This document shows, one piece after another, positions 1 to 8,243 of a DNA stretch of 23,569 nt; position 1 is the stretch's first letter, and each line of letters begins with the position of its first letter. The translations under genes and the position numbers were made by a program. The notes below the pieces were generated by a model. The model saw only the letters and a program-made list of their open reading frames with translations, was not told where the DNA came from and did not search any database. Origin of the DNA: an uncultured Moraxella sp. (GTDB taxonomy: Bacteria; Pseudomonadota; Gammaproteobacteria; Pseudomonadales; Moraxellaceae); contig CALJUC010000175.1 of assembly GCA_937975585.1 (NCBI GenBank), positions 1 through 23,569 of the forward strand, given 5' to 3'.

Positions 1-137
1 TGTGCGTCCACCCCTTTAGATAATAAAGCATTGAGCACTGCTTTACCACTGTTTAAAGAAACTTCACGCTCTGTGCTCCAACCGCCACAGACCACCGCCA
101 CTTTGCCAAATTGTTTTACATCGATATTTTGTGTCAT
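1..137 (-). CDS. ddl: D-alanine--D-alanine ligase, N-terminal fragment (runs off the window)
   Basis: Partial gene: only the first ~45 codons are inside the window. The visible N-terminus reads MTQNIDVKQFGKVAVVCGG followed by WSTEREVSLNSGKAVLNALL, which matches the first strand and glycine-rich loop of Ddl ligases (the 'GGxSxEREVSLxSG' signature). Ddl is a cytoplasmic ATP-grasp enzyme that makes the D-Ala-D-Ala dipeptide for the peptidoglycan stem. It is the third conserved member of the murG-murC-ddl order seen here. Start choice: ATG at 137 has GGGA six bases upstream. An in-frame ATG at 149 would add MGLT but has no clear ribosome site. The gene starts about 30 bases after the stop of the small exported ORF, so it is probably co-transcribed with it. 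Confidence 0.85.
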   Translation of the reverse strand, partial: MTQNIDVKQFGKVAVVCGGWSTEREVSLNSGKAVLNALLSKGVDA

Positions 138-167
138 CGTTAATCCCATTTATTTATTACTTAAATT

Positions 168-587
168 TTAATTTACACAAATCTTTAAACCATGACTTGG
201 GTATTTTAACTCCCCTACAAATGCGTAAACATCGCCAGATGGCAACATGGGCAGGGTATATTGATATTCTTGTTCCGAAATTTTTACAGGTTTGATAATC
301 GTATTTTTATAGATAATATTTAAGCCTGTTAGCGGGTTATGACCCAACTTAATCCAACGTAACCAACGACTATCATAGTATTTTGGACTAGTTACCGTAA
401 ACATCACTGGCTGTTTTACCCAAATTCGATTATGTAATGTGGTAAATTTTCGCTCATTATCCACAAAATCAAACGGCATATATTCACAATAAGGCTTAGC
501 TTGGCTAGGGATTGTAATTTGCCCCATTGTCCCTGCCTGACAAACATTTGCAACGAATATTAACAACAACCATGATTGGTTTTTCAT
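168..587 (-). CDS. small exported protein of unknown function inside the murC-ddl operon
   Basis: I do not recognise this 139-residue protein. It starts MKNQSWLLLIFVANVCQAG, a typical Sec signal peptide with likely cleavage after the Ala at residue 18. Cys16 lies in the signal but is not in a good lipobox context. The mature part has only two cysteines (about residues 34 and 137), which could form a disulfide in the periplasm. It is rich in aromatic and basic residues and ends in KICVN; no further membrane segment is visible. The start is well supported: AGGA within the last codons of murC sits six bases before the ATG, and the ATG begins three bases after the murC stop, implying translational coupling. 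The position between murC and ddl suggests, but does not show, an envelope role. Base composition is more AT-rich than murC, so it may be a lineage-specific insertion. Confidence 0.75.
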   Translation of the reverse strand: MKNQSWLLLIFVANVCQAGTMGQITIPSQAKPYCEYMPFDFVDNERKFTTLHNRIWVKQPVMFTVTSPKYYDSRWLRWIKLGHNPLTGLNIIYKNTIIKPVKISEQEYQYTLPMLPSGDVYAFVGELKYPSHGLKICVN

Positions 588-590
588 TAA

Positions 591-2144
591 CTATCCTAAA
601 AACAATTTATTTTTTGCCAAATCCAAACATAACTGACCGACATTACCGGCACCTTGGGTGATTAATAAGTCATTGCCTTTTAGCATACTGGTTAGCACTT
701 GGCGAATCTGCGCCATATCGCCCAGATTTAGCATAATTGGCTCCACTTGACCGCGCATACGGATGGTACGAGCAAGGCTACGGCTATCTGCCCCTTCAAT
801 GACCGGCTCACCTGCGCTATACACATCGAGTAGCATCAACACATCGACTTGTGATAACACTTCAACAAAGTCATCAAAACAATCGCGGGTACGGCTATAA
901 CGGTGTGGCTGGAAAATCATAGCAAGGCGACGATCAGGATAGCTTTGGCGCGCGGCTTTGATGGTCATTGCCACTTCCGTTGGATGGTGGCCGTAGTCAT
1001 CAATGAGTAGTACATCCCCTGACCCATCGGCAACGGGATAATGACCGTTATTTTCAAAGCGACGTCCCACGCCCGCGAATTTCTCAACGGCACGTTGAAT
1101 GGCTTCATCAGCGACGCCTTCATCGGTTGCCATGGTAATTGCGGCTAAGGTGTTATAAACGTTATGAATGCCTGGGATATTTAGGGTGATTGGCAAAGGA
1201 TCACGACCTTTACGCAATACGGTAAAGTGGGTTTTGGTACCATCAGCGACTACATCAACGGCTTGTACATCGTTGTGCTTTTCTAGGCCATAGGTCAACA
1301 CTGGACGCGCGATGTCATCAATCATGTTATACAGTTCTTTATCATCACCACATAACACAGCCAAGCCATAGAACGGCATATTTTGTAAAAACTGCACATA
1401 CGCGGCTTTTAGCTTATCAAAGCTACCACCATAGGTTTCCATATGGTCTTGGTCGATATTGGTCACGATAGCGGCCATTGGACGAAGTGATAAAAACGAG
1501 GCATCCGACTCATCCGCTTCTGCCACCAAATAACGGCTTTGACCCAATGAGGCATTCTTGCCAGAGGCGTTAAGCTTACCGCCAATCACATAAGTCGGGT
1601 CTAATCCTGCTTCGGTTAAAATCGTGGTCAGCAAACTGGTCGTGGTGGTTTTACCATGCGCGCCGGCAACCGCGATACCATGACGATAGCGCATCAACTC
1701 ACCTAACATATCGGCACGACGTACTACCGGGATACGACCCGATAACGCCGCTTGGATTTCTGGGTTTATACGGTCAATCGCTGACGATACCACCACCACA
1801 TCAGCCTCGCTGATATTTTTTGAGTCGTGACCGATAAGGACTTGAATACCCATATCCGTTAAGCGTTCCGTTACTGGGCTAGTTTTAATATCTGAGCCAC
1901 TAACAGTGTAGCCTTGATTATGGATAACTTCAGCGATACCGCACATCCCTGCCCCACCAATACCAACAAAGTGAACATGATTAATACGGCGCATTTCTGG
2001 GATTTCAATCAGGCGTTTTGCCAGTTTTTTTGCGCTTTTGGCGATGGCTTTATCGTTGGTTGGTGTCGGTTTTTCTGTCATTGTTGTTTTCATTGCAGTT
2101 TTGGCAGGGTCTAAATTTTTGCTAGATTTTGTGGCTTTTGACAT
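591..2144 (-). CDS. murC: UDP-N-acetylmuramate--L-alanine ligase
   Basis: MurC adds L-alanine to UDP-MurNAc in the cytoplasm using ATP, the first amino-acid step of peptidoglycan precursor synthesis. The 517-residue product shows the N-terminal Rossmann motif HFVGIGGAGMCGIAEV (about residues 58-73), the Mur-ligase P-loop GAHGKTTTTS (161-170), EADESDASF, and the C-terminal DDYGHHPTEV and PHRYSRT motifs. It is longer than the usual ~480-490 residues because a Lys/Thr/Ala-rich stretch of about 50 residues precedes the conserved EMRRINHVHFVG. In-frame ATGs at 2093 and 2081 would shorten this, but neither has a clear ribosome site, so the start is uncertain. It follows murG by about 95 bases with no terminator and is followed after three bases by the small exported ORF. 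Confidence 0.96.
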   Translation of the reverse strand: MSKATKSSKNLDPAKTAMKTTMTEKPTPTNDKAIAKSAKKLAKRLIEIPEMRRINHVHFVGIGGAGMCGIAEVIHNQGYTVSGSDIKTSPVTERLTDMGIQVLIGHDSKNISEADVVVVSSAIDRINPEIQAALSGRIPVVRRADMLGELMRYRHGIAVAGAHGKTTTTSLLTTILTEAGLDPTYVIGGKLNASGKNASLGQSRYLVAEADESDASFLSLRPMAAIVTNIDQDHMETYGGSFDKLKAAYVQFLQNMPFYGLAVLCGDDKELYNMIDDIARPVLTYGLEKHNDVQAVDVVADGTKTHFTVLRKGRDPLPITLNIPGIHNVYNTLAAITMATDEGVADEAIQRAVEKFAGVGRRFENNGHYPVADGSGDVLLIDDYGHHPTEVAMTIKAARQSYPDRRLAMIFQPHRYSRTRDCFDDFVEVLSQVDVLMLLDVYSAGEPVIEGADSRSLARTIRMRGQVEPIMLNLGDMAQIRQVLTSMLKGNDLLITQGAGNVGQLCLDLAKNKLFLG

Positions 2145-2239
2145 AATTAGCGCTCAATTAATAAGGCGGAATAAGTTAACGTAACACAACTTGCGAATAA
2201 AGCAGTCCGATACGAAGGGTATAAGCAAACATAAAGCAG

Positions 2240-3367
2240 TTAGGCAAGTTGTGCCAAAATCACGTCAGCCGCTTGGGCGGTGGCGGTTGGATTGGCAAGC
2301 GCGCGCGCTTTGGTTGCCATCGTTAATAATTTTTGGCGGTCCAAATCAGCCAATAAATTGGCCAAGCTGTCCGCGGTTAAATCTTTTTGTGGTAGCAAGA
2401 ATGCGGCGCCTTGTTCAGACAAGCTCTTAGCATTGGCAGTTTGGTGGTCATCCACAGCGTGTGGCAATGGTACAAACACCGCTGGCAAGCCGACATTGGC
2501 CACTTCAGTCACCGTCAACGCGCCCGCCCGACAGACAATCACATCCGCCCACGCATAGGCCGCGGCCATATCATCAACAAACGGCATAATCTCATAAGGG
2601 GTACGTTGCAAATCGGCTTTATCATACACCGCTTGCGTATCGGCTTGGTTATTTTTACCGCATTGGTGGCGTACTTGCCAATGGCTAGCAGGCGCCATGG
2701 TTTCTAATGCTTTAAGGGTCGGTGCGATAGTGTTGTTTAATGCTTGCGCGCCCAATGAACCACCGATGACCAACAGTTTAAGCGCACTGTTATCATCCGG
2801 ATTAATGCGCAATTCTGGTGGTGGCACATCGACAATCGCCTGACGTACCGGGTTCCCAACCGTTAATAGCTTATCAGTCGGCAGTTGATTAAAGGTATTT
2901 GGAAAAGCTTGTAGCACTTTATTGGCCATTTTTGCTAAATAGCGGTTACTCATGCCCGCAATGGCGTTTTGCTCATGAATGACCAACGGCTTTTTGCAAA
3001 ACTTAGCCGCCAATCCACCTGGTGCGGTGACATAGCCACCAAAGCCCACCACGATATCGATTTGATTGGATTGGATGATTTTGACGGTTGCTAGCGTGGC
3101 TTTTAGCAGATTGGCTGGGGTCTTTAGCAAACGTGCCAAGCCATTGCCACGTAAGCCTTGCATCTGAATGGCGTGATAAGTGAAACCCTTATCGGCTAAC
3201 AAGTCATTTTCCATACCATTAACAGTACCCAACCAATGTACCACTGCACCGCGTTGCTCTAGCGCTTGGGCAACTGCCAAGGCTGGAAACACGTGTCCCC
3301 CAGTGCCGGCTGCCATCATGAGTACACGTGGTTGCGTCTTGGCACGCTGGGTGGCGACTTGGGTCAT
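2240..3367 (-). CDS. murG: UDP-N-acetylglucosamine--N-acetylmuramyl-(pentapeptide) pyrophosphoryl-undecaprenol N-acetylglucosamine transferase
   Basis: MurG is the peripheral inner-membrane GT-B glycosyltransferase that converts lipid I to lipid II. The 375-residue product has the N-terminal glycine loop AAGTGGHVFPALAVA (about 19-33), VGFGGYVTAPGG (108-118), HEQN (131-134), the second glycine loop IGGSLGAQALN (201-211), and the donor-site region CRAGALTVTEVANVGLP (279-295) followed by PHAVDDHQ. Length is normal. The longer reading frame opens at a TTG at 3385, but AAGGA at the proper distance before the ATG at 3367 makes that ATG the likely start. It is the first gene of the minus-strand cell-wall cluster; an extended -10 promoter lies about 110 bases upstream. 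Confidence 0.97.
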   Translation of the reverse strand: MTQVATQRAKTQPRVLMMAAGTGGHVFPALAVAQALEQRGAVVHWLGTVNGMENDLLADKGFTYHAIQMQGLRGNGLARLLKTPANLLKATLATVKIIQSNQIDIVVGFGGYVTAPGGLAAKFCKKPLVIHEQNAIAGMSNRYLAKMANKVLQAFPNTFNQLPTDKLLTVGNPVRQAIVDVPPPELRINPDDNSALKLLVIGGSLGAQALNNTIAPTLKALETMAPASHWQVRHQCGKNNQADTQAVYDKADLQRTPYEIMPFVDDMAAAYAWADVIVCRAGALTVTEVANVGLPAVFVPLPHAVDDHQTANAKSLSEQGAAFLLPQKDLTADSLANLLADLDRQKLLTMATKARALANPTATAQAADVILAQLA

Positions 3368-3473
3368 GGGAATTCCTTGATACAACGAGATAGGGCTTAG
3401 CCATCTAAGTAGTAGATAAATTGCTGCGTGTTAGTAGAATACAACGACGCGAGTGCGGTTATAAAATGGCAAA

Positions 3474-3502
3474 ATCATAGCACTTTTTTTTCAGGGTTAA
3501 AA
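3474..3502 (-). promoter_or_regulatory. candidate sigma-70 promoter for murG-murC operon
   Basis: On the minus strand the extended -10 element TGCTATGAT occupies 3474-3482 (TATGAT, five of six consensus bases, preceded by TGn). A weak -35 TTTTAA lies at 3497-3502 with a 17-base spacer. No other gene lies between this element and murG, so it is the best candidate for driving murG, murC, the small exported ORF and ddl. This is inference from motif match only. Confidence 0.5.
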
Positions 3503-3527
3503 GGGTTTGTGCTTGTTTTATAAAATA

Positions 3528-3555
3528 AAACCCTTGAGCAGTCGCCCAAGGGTTT
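3528..3555 (-). terminator. rho-independent terminator of the minus-strand phoX gene
   Basis: Nine-base stem AAACCCTTG (3528-3536) pairing with CAAGGGTTT (3547-3555), with a 10-base loop. On the minus strand it is followed by TTTTATTTTA, about 35 bases after the phoX stop codon. A run of seven T also follows on the plus strand, so the element could work in both directions. It separates the phosphatase gene from the murG operon. Confidence 0.85.
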
Positions 3556-3590
3556 TTTTGTGGTATTTCGGTTATAAAATGCTACGCAAG

Positions 3591-5813
3591 TTATAACGAT
3601 TCACCTAAAATCACACCACCATCCTTCTTGGTAATCATCACGGTAGCAGCACGTGGTGTCGTACCACCCGCAATAGCACCCCAAGTCACACCATCAACAC
3701 CTTCACCTGGATGTTGGATATTAATGAACAAGGTTTTGAAGTCTGGGGTTAACGTAATACCGGTCACTTCACAACATTTTGGACCTACAAAGAAACGCTT
3801 AATGTTGCTCTCTGACGCTTGCATACCCACACGGGTATTTTCGCCTGCACTGGTCGTAATCACTTTGCCATCATTGACTTTACCTGATAGCGCAGCTAGC
3901 AACATACAGTTGGTGGTATCGGTGTAAGCACCATCATCGGTTTGAATCCATAGTACGCCACGTGGGTCAAAGTACAGACCGTCTGGTGAGGATAGGTCAT
4001 TGTTTGCCGTTAGACCTGATAAATTTTCTGCGGTCAAATCTGCTGGCGAGGCAAATAGGTAGATATCCCAATTAAAGCTGGTTGCGGCATGGTCGCCATT
4101 GTTCTCAGCCCAACGGATAATATGACCGTTGTTATTGCCTTTGCTATCATAACTACGTGGATTGGCTGCATTTAATGGATGAGATTTGCCCGCCGCTAAA
4201 TCTTCCGCCTTAATATCGGTACCACGATATTTGTTGTTGGTTAACGTAACATATACTTCACCCGTCACTGGGCTGACTGATACCCACTCTGGGCGGTCCA
4301 TTTTGGTCGCACCGAGGGCATCACCGGCAATACGTGCGTGTACTAGCACGTCTGCTTGGTTAGCAAACGCGTATTGGCTGTAAGCTGTGGTTAATGCACC
4401 TTGACCGAACACTAGTGGCTTCCATTCACCCGTACCATTGTCATTAAATACCGCTACGTACAAGGTACCGTTGTCTAGATATTTGGCACCCGCTGCTAGG
4501 CCACCACCGATATCTGCATTTGACCATTTGTTGGCTGATACAAACTTGTAAATATACTCACCACGCGCATCATCACCCATGTACATCACAACAGGTTTAC
4601 CTTCAACCACAGGCGCGTAAGCACAGTTTTCATGGGCAAAACGACCCAATGCGGTACGTTTAACCGCTTTAGCGGTTGGGCTAAATGGGTCGATTTCTAC
4701 GATATAACCAAACGTATTAAATGCATTACGATAGTCTTCATGTGCGCCTGCTACGGTCGCTGATGCCGTGCTGCTCCAACGCGCAAATTCATCTTCAATG
4801 ATTGCATCACTCGCAGGTGGGGTGTGCCATAGGTAGCCACCGCCCGTACCGTTTTCTTTTAGACCATAACGACCCATCGCAAAATCCGCTTTATCACCGA
4901 TGATGGCTTTGTCAGCGCCACGGGCAAATACGTTTAGGAAGTTTTCTTCAGTCGTTAGGAAAGTACCCCAAGGTGATAAACCAGCGCCACATTGGTTGTT
5001 GATACCACGGGTTTTGTTACCGGTTGGGTCATATTTGGTTTTAAGGTAATCTGAACCTGCCGCTGGTCCTACCAATGATACTTCGCTCGCACTGGTATAA
5101 CGCTTGTTAAACTTAGAATCTTTTACCATGTCATAGCCAGTACCGCTGCTGCGACGTTTCATCTCAACGATGGCAACCCCGTGCGCGTTACATTCGCGGC
5201 GCACATCTGTTGCTAGACGTTTTTTCTGATAGATTTTCTCTGCCGCTACCTCATCGGTGGTATAGAATCCTAGTGGGTTTAGGCTGTCGTTGGTATATTC
5301 ATGGTTAATCGCTAATAACGCATTATCAGAGGCTTTCGGGTCATATTTGTCACCCTTTTTGCCAAAGAACCACATACCATCATGGTTATCACCCATACGA
5401 TATTCGAATGACTCACCTGATTGCTCACGGTTGTCTTTCCAGTCCTCAATACCACTTTTTAATGGGGTACCCACATGTAAAATCGCCTCAGCGTTATAAC
5501 CATCAGCGACTACGATATCGTTACTTAAGGAATGGCTAACCGCACTAAAATTTAGTTGTTTTGGGCGGGTTAAGTCAGCGGTTGCCGGTACAGCCGGTGC
5601 TGCGCCATTACTACTTACTAAGTCATTATTATCACTGCCACAACCCGTTAATGGTAAGGTGCCAAAAAATGCCGCGGCAGTCAGACCTGTACCACCTTTT
5701 AGCATAGTGCGGCGACTCATACGCTTGGCAATGATTTGGCTAAATTCTGGGTTATTTGATGTATTTGAATCTTCAATAAAATCACGATCAAGTTGGTTAT
5801 GGTCTGTCATCAT
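3591..5813 (-). CDS. phoX: PhoX-type alkaline phosphatase (DUF839), Tat-exported putative lipoprotein
   Basis: A 740-residue member of the PhoX/DUF839 family, metal-dependent (iron and calcium) phosphomonoesterases that release phosphate from organic esters outside the cytoplasm. The N-terminus carries a twin-arginine signal, KRMSRRTMLKGG (RR at 34-35), a hydrophobic stretch and a lipobox-like LTGC (Cys58), so Tat export followed by lipid anchoring is predicted. Family motifs are present: NHEY (170-173), CGAGLSPWGTFLTTEEN (275-291) with the cysteine and glutamates expected at the metal site, RFAHENCAYAP with MGDD, MDRPEWV, SSPDGLYFDPRG and a C-terminal INIQHPGEG. ATG codons at 5813 and 5810 are equally good; AAGG lies just upstream. 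It is transcribed away from a second DUF839 gene, from a region with PhoB sites facing it, so induction by phosphate starvation is expected. Confidence 0.93.
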   Translation of the reverse strand: MMTDHNQLDRDFIEDSNTSNNPEFSQIIAKRMSRRTMLKGGTGLTAAAFFGTLPLTGCGSDNNDLVSSNGAAPAVPATADLTRPKQLNFSAVSHSLSNDIVVADGYNAEAILHVGTPLKSGIEDWKDNREQSGESFEYRMGDNHDGMWFFGKKGDKYDPKASDNALLAINHEYTNDSLNPLGFYTTDEVAAEKIYQKKRLATDVRRECNAHGVAIVEMKRRSSGTGYDMVKDSKFNKRYTSASEVSLVGPAAGSDYLKTKYDPTGNKTRGINNQCGAGLSPWGTFLTTEENFLNVFARGADKAIIGDKADFAMGRYGLKENGTGGGYLWHTPPASDAIIEDEFARWSSTASATVAGAHEDYRNAFNTFGYIVEIDPFSPTAKAVKRTALGRFAHENCAYAPVVEGKPVVMYMGDDARGEYIYKFVSANKWSNADIGGGLAAGAKYLDNGTLYVAVFNDNGTGEWKPLVFGQGALTTAYSQYAFANQADVLVHARIAGDALGATKMDRPEWVSVSPVTGEVYVTLTNNKYRGTDIKAEDLAAGKSHPLNAANPRSYDSKGNNNGHIIRWAENNGDHAATSFNWDIYLFASPADLTAENLSGLTANNDLSSPDGLYFDPRGVLWIQTDDGAYTDTTNCMLLAALSGKVNDGKVITTSAGENTRVGMQASESNIKRFFVGPKCCEVTGITLTPDFKTLFINIQHPGEGVDGVTWGAIAGGTTPRAATVMITKKDGGVILGESL

Positions 5814-5917
5814 AATTACCTTTTTAAATTGGCTAGATTAGCTAGTTCAACAATGGAAGAAAAACAATTCCTCAATATTGCAGATTCCTGAAAAATTCCG
5901 CAAAAAATATTAACGGT

Positions 5918-5973
5918 AGCGTAACAATTAGTTATGACAGTCGATTGACTGTTCGATGACAGATTAATGACAG
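5918..5973 (-). promoter_or_regulatory. double Pho box and promoter of the minus-strand phoX
   Basis: Four 7-base units spaced exactly 11 bases apart. Written on the plus strand they are ATGACAG (5934-5940), TTGACTG (5945-5951), ATGACAG (5956-5962) and ATGACAG (5967-5973). On the minus strand the last pair reads CTGTCAT-TAAT-CTGTCAT, a perfect match to the classical PhoB box; the second pair is slightly degenerate. Ten bases past the array lies TACGCT (5918-5923, minus strand), a poor -10 at the spacing usual for PhoB-activated promoters, in which the Pho box replaces the -35. The site match is seen directly; regulation by PhoB is inferred. Confidence 0.88.
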
Positions 5974-6077
5974 CAAAAACACCCAATTCTTTGCTTTGGT
6001 TAAATTGACTTTAACCCTCCATATTTAGGGTAAGAGTCATCGCTAAAAATGTACGCGAGTTACGCTCACTTTAATAA

Positions 6078-6133
6078 ATGTCATTTGGCTGTCATTTTTA
6101 TGTCACCACCTTGTCACAATAGTTTCGTAACCT
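6078..6133 (+). promoter_or_regulatory. double Pho box and promoter of the plus-strand DUF839 gene
   Basis: Four plus-strand units with an exact 11-base period: ATGTCAT (6078-6084), CTGTCAT (6089-6095), ATGTCAC (6100-6106) and TTGTCAC (6111-6117). Each matches the PhoB half-site CTGTCAT at five to seven positions, and the linkers are four bases as in known Pho boxes. Ten bases beyond the last unit is TAACCT (6128-6133), a weak -10 like the one on the opposite strand. A weak -10 with activator sites in place of the -35 is characteristic of PhoB-dependent promoters. Confidence 0.86.
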
Positions 6134-6241
6134 GACAGCCTAGCAAAGTATTACCTGCCATTTTTGTTTAAATAATACTTTAAAAACAGATATTTAAGTC
6201 AAGTTTCTTTTAATTAAACTATTGGAATTAGGATATTGATT

Positions 6242-8215
6242 ATGACTGAGCATGTGACAAACAATATTAGCCGCCGTAACGTGATTCGTTTTTTGGCGGG
6301 CGTTCCTGCCCTGCCGCTAGCAGCAGGTTCTGCTAGTGTATTATTGACGGGTTGTGGTAGTGATAGTGACTCTACACCATCCAAAGGACTTTTAGATAAC
6401 AACCCAAAAACTGTAAAATCTGTAGAATTTATGGGTATGGATGCACCAAGCCTGAGCGCCCCAGCAAATATGGCCACGGTGTACGTTAACTCAAAGCTTC
6501 AAGCCAACTTCACGGATGGCACGCAAAAGACTTATAACCTAGCGTATCAGCCATTTTTCAAAACGGGCGAGCCCGTCAGTGATGGTAAAGGCGGTAGCAT
6601 CATTGCCGGTGGTTATTACGACATCAATAATCAGCCAATCAAAGATAGCTCAGTGCTAGCTTCGACTCGTCAATTTTTCTCTGACTGTCCAGATGGTTCA
6701 TCGTTGCTAACTGTCGCAGGTGCAAATGCACGCAACTTAGGCGTTAGTGGCAACCCAGTATTCGCTGCGGTACAATTTGAATACACCACCAAAGACTTGG
6801 CGGGTAATGATATGTACGGCCGCCTGCCATCACCAATTGCTATCTTGACGCTTGACCAAAACCCACAAACAGGCGAGTTAAAATTGGTGAAATACCATAA
6901 CGTCGATATGTCAAAAGTATACGGTTTATGGATTACCTGTGGTGCATCGCTTTCACCATGGGGCACCCACTTGTCTTCAGAAGAGTACGAGCCAGATGCG
7001 TTTAAGGCCAAAACAGATGAGCAATTTAAAGCCTTTAGCAAAAACTTGTACGGTGACGAAACCAAAGCCAACCCTTACCATTACGGTCACTTGCCAGAGA
7101 TTGTGGTCAATGCAGAAGGTACGGGCGTTGCCAAAAAGCACTTTAACTTAGGTCGTATCTCTCACGAACTTATCCAAGTCATGCCAGACCAACGCACCGC
7201 ATTAATGGGTGATGACTTTACCAATGGCGGCTTATTTATGTTTGTCGCAGATAAAGTCAAAGACCTATCAGCCGGTAACCTATATGTTGCTAAAGTCACG
7301 CAAAAGTCAGCGGTAGATGGCGCTGCTGCTGACAGTGAATTTAGCGTAAGCTGGATTCATCTAGGTCACGCGACCAGTGCTGAAATCGAGGCCTTGGCTA
7401 ATCTTGTGGTACCGACTGATATCATGGATGTCCAATACACAGACCCACTTGACCCAAGCTACAAAAAAGTTCACCTAGATGGTAAAGCCAACTGGGTAAA
7501 ACTTGCGACCAACAGCAAATTACCGGCTGATAAACTGGCTAAAGCCGCAGCATTTTTAGAAACCCATCGTTACGCTGCCTTGCAAGGCGCATCAATGGCC
7601 TTTACCAAAATGGAAGGCACCACGGTTAATATCAAAGATAAAATCGCTTACTCTGCTATGTCACGCGTAGAAAAATCGATGACCACCGGTGAGTATGATG
7701 TACAAGTAGCCAAGCTAAGCTCAGGGGCTGTATACGCTCATGAACTAAAAGGTGGCCAAAAAGATGACAAGGGTAATGTGATTAACTCTGAATGGGTATC
7801 AACGCGTATGTACGTACCGCAAGGTCTAGCGGGTGAAGATATCAGCGCAGATGCTCTAGGCAACAAATCAAATCCAGACAAAATCTCGTGCCCAGATAAC
7901 CTAAAATTCTCAGAAGCGTTCCGCACCTTATTTATTGGTGAAGATTCAGGTTATCACGTCAACAACTTCTTATGGGCCTACAACGTTGATACCAAGAAAC
8001 TAAGCCGTATCTTGTCAACACCAGCCGGTGCTGAGTCGACTGGCCTACACGCGGTTGACGAAATCAATGGCTTTACGTATATCATGTCAAACTTCCAACA
8101 CCCAGGTGACATGACATTCGTTCCAGCGGTTGAAACGGCAGTGCGCCCATTGATTAACCAAAACTTCAAAGATGGTTATAGCGCAGCGGTCGGTTATTTG
8201 ACTGTTAAAGCTTAA
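6242..8215 (+). CDS. divergent DUF839/PhoX-family protein, Tat-exported putative lipoprotein
   Basis: A 657-residue DUF839 protein, probably a secreted phosphatase or phosphodiesterase. It has a Tat signal NISRRNVIRFLAG (RR at 11-12), a hydrophobic stretch and a lipobox LLTGC (Cys38). It shares with its divergent neighbour the core motif CGASLSPWGTHLSSEEY (233-249), RISHEL with MGDD, CPDNLKFSEAFRTLFIGED and a C-terminal SNFQHPGDM. It lacks the NHEY motif of the neighbour and the PEW motif is replaced by KMEG, so it belongs to a different subgroup and its substrate may differ. The ATG at 6242 is chosen over an in-frame TTG at 6236 because TAGGA lies eight bases upstream. PhoB sites at 6078-6117 indicate phosphate-starvation control, and a strong terminator follows. 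Confidence 0.88.
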   Translation: MTEHVTNNISRRNVIRFLAGVPALPLAAGSASVLLTGCGSDSDSTPSKGLLDNNPKTVKSVEFMGMDAPSLSAPANMATVYVNSKLQANFTDGTQKTYNLAYQPFFKTGEPVSDGKGGSIIAGGYYDINNQPIKDSSVLASTRQFFSDCPDGSSLLTVAGANARNLGVSGNPVFAAVQFEYTTKDLAGNDMYGRLPSPIAILTLDQNPQTGELKLVKYHNVDMSKVYGLWITCGASLSPWGTHLSSEEYEPDAFKAKTDEQFKAFSKNLYGDETKANPYHYGHLPEIVVNAEGTGVAKKHFNLGRISHELIQVMPDQRTALMGDDFTNGGLFMFVADKVKDLSAGNLYVAKVTQKSAVDGAAADSEFSVSWIHLGHATSAEIEALANLVVPTDIMDVQYTDPLDPSYKKVHLDGKANWVKLATNSKLPADKLAKAAAFLETHRYAALQGASMAFTKMEGTTVNIKDKIAYSAMSRVEKSMTTGEYDVQVAKLSSGAVYAHELKGGQKDDKGNVINSEWVSTRMYVPQGLAGEDISADALGNKSNPDKISCPDNLKFSEAFRTLFIGEDSGYHVNNFLWAYNVDTKKLSRILSTPAGAESTGLHAVDEINGFTYIMSNFQHPGDMTFVPAVETAVRPLINQNFKDGYSAAVGYLTVKA

Positions 8216-8243
8216 TATTATATAACCCACGATGATGAAAGAT

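Larger units (their letters stand above)
5814..6241. other. divergent control region between two PhoX-family genes
   Basis: This 428-bp stretch has no gene. It holds two separate arrays of PhoB half-sites, 5934-5973 reading toward the minus-strand phosphatase and 6078-6117 reading toward the plus-strand one. The arrays end 120 and 124 bases before the respective start codons, a nearly mirror-symmetric arrangement. The 104 bases between the arrays contain an imperfect inverted repeat (TTAACCCT at 6009-6016 against AGGGTAA) and nothing else I can name. Both predicted leaders are about 100 bases long and AT-rich. Confidence 0.9.

Noticed and set aside
6670..7071. 133-codon open frame antisense to the plus-strand DUF839 gene
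   Set aside because: It lies wholly inside a clear coding gene, lacks a ribosome site and has no recognisable protein features; the same holds for the other frames shadowing murC, murG, phoX and the DUF2339 gene.
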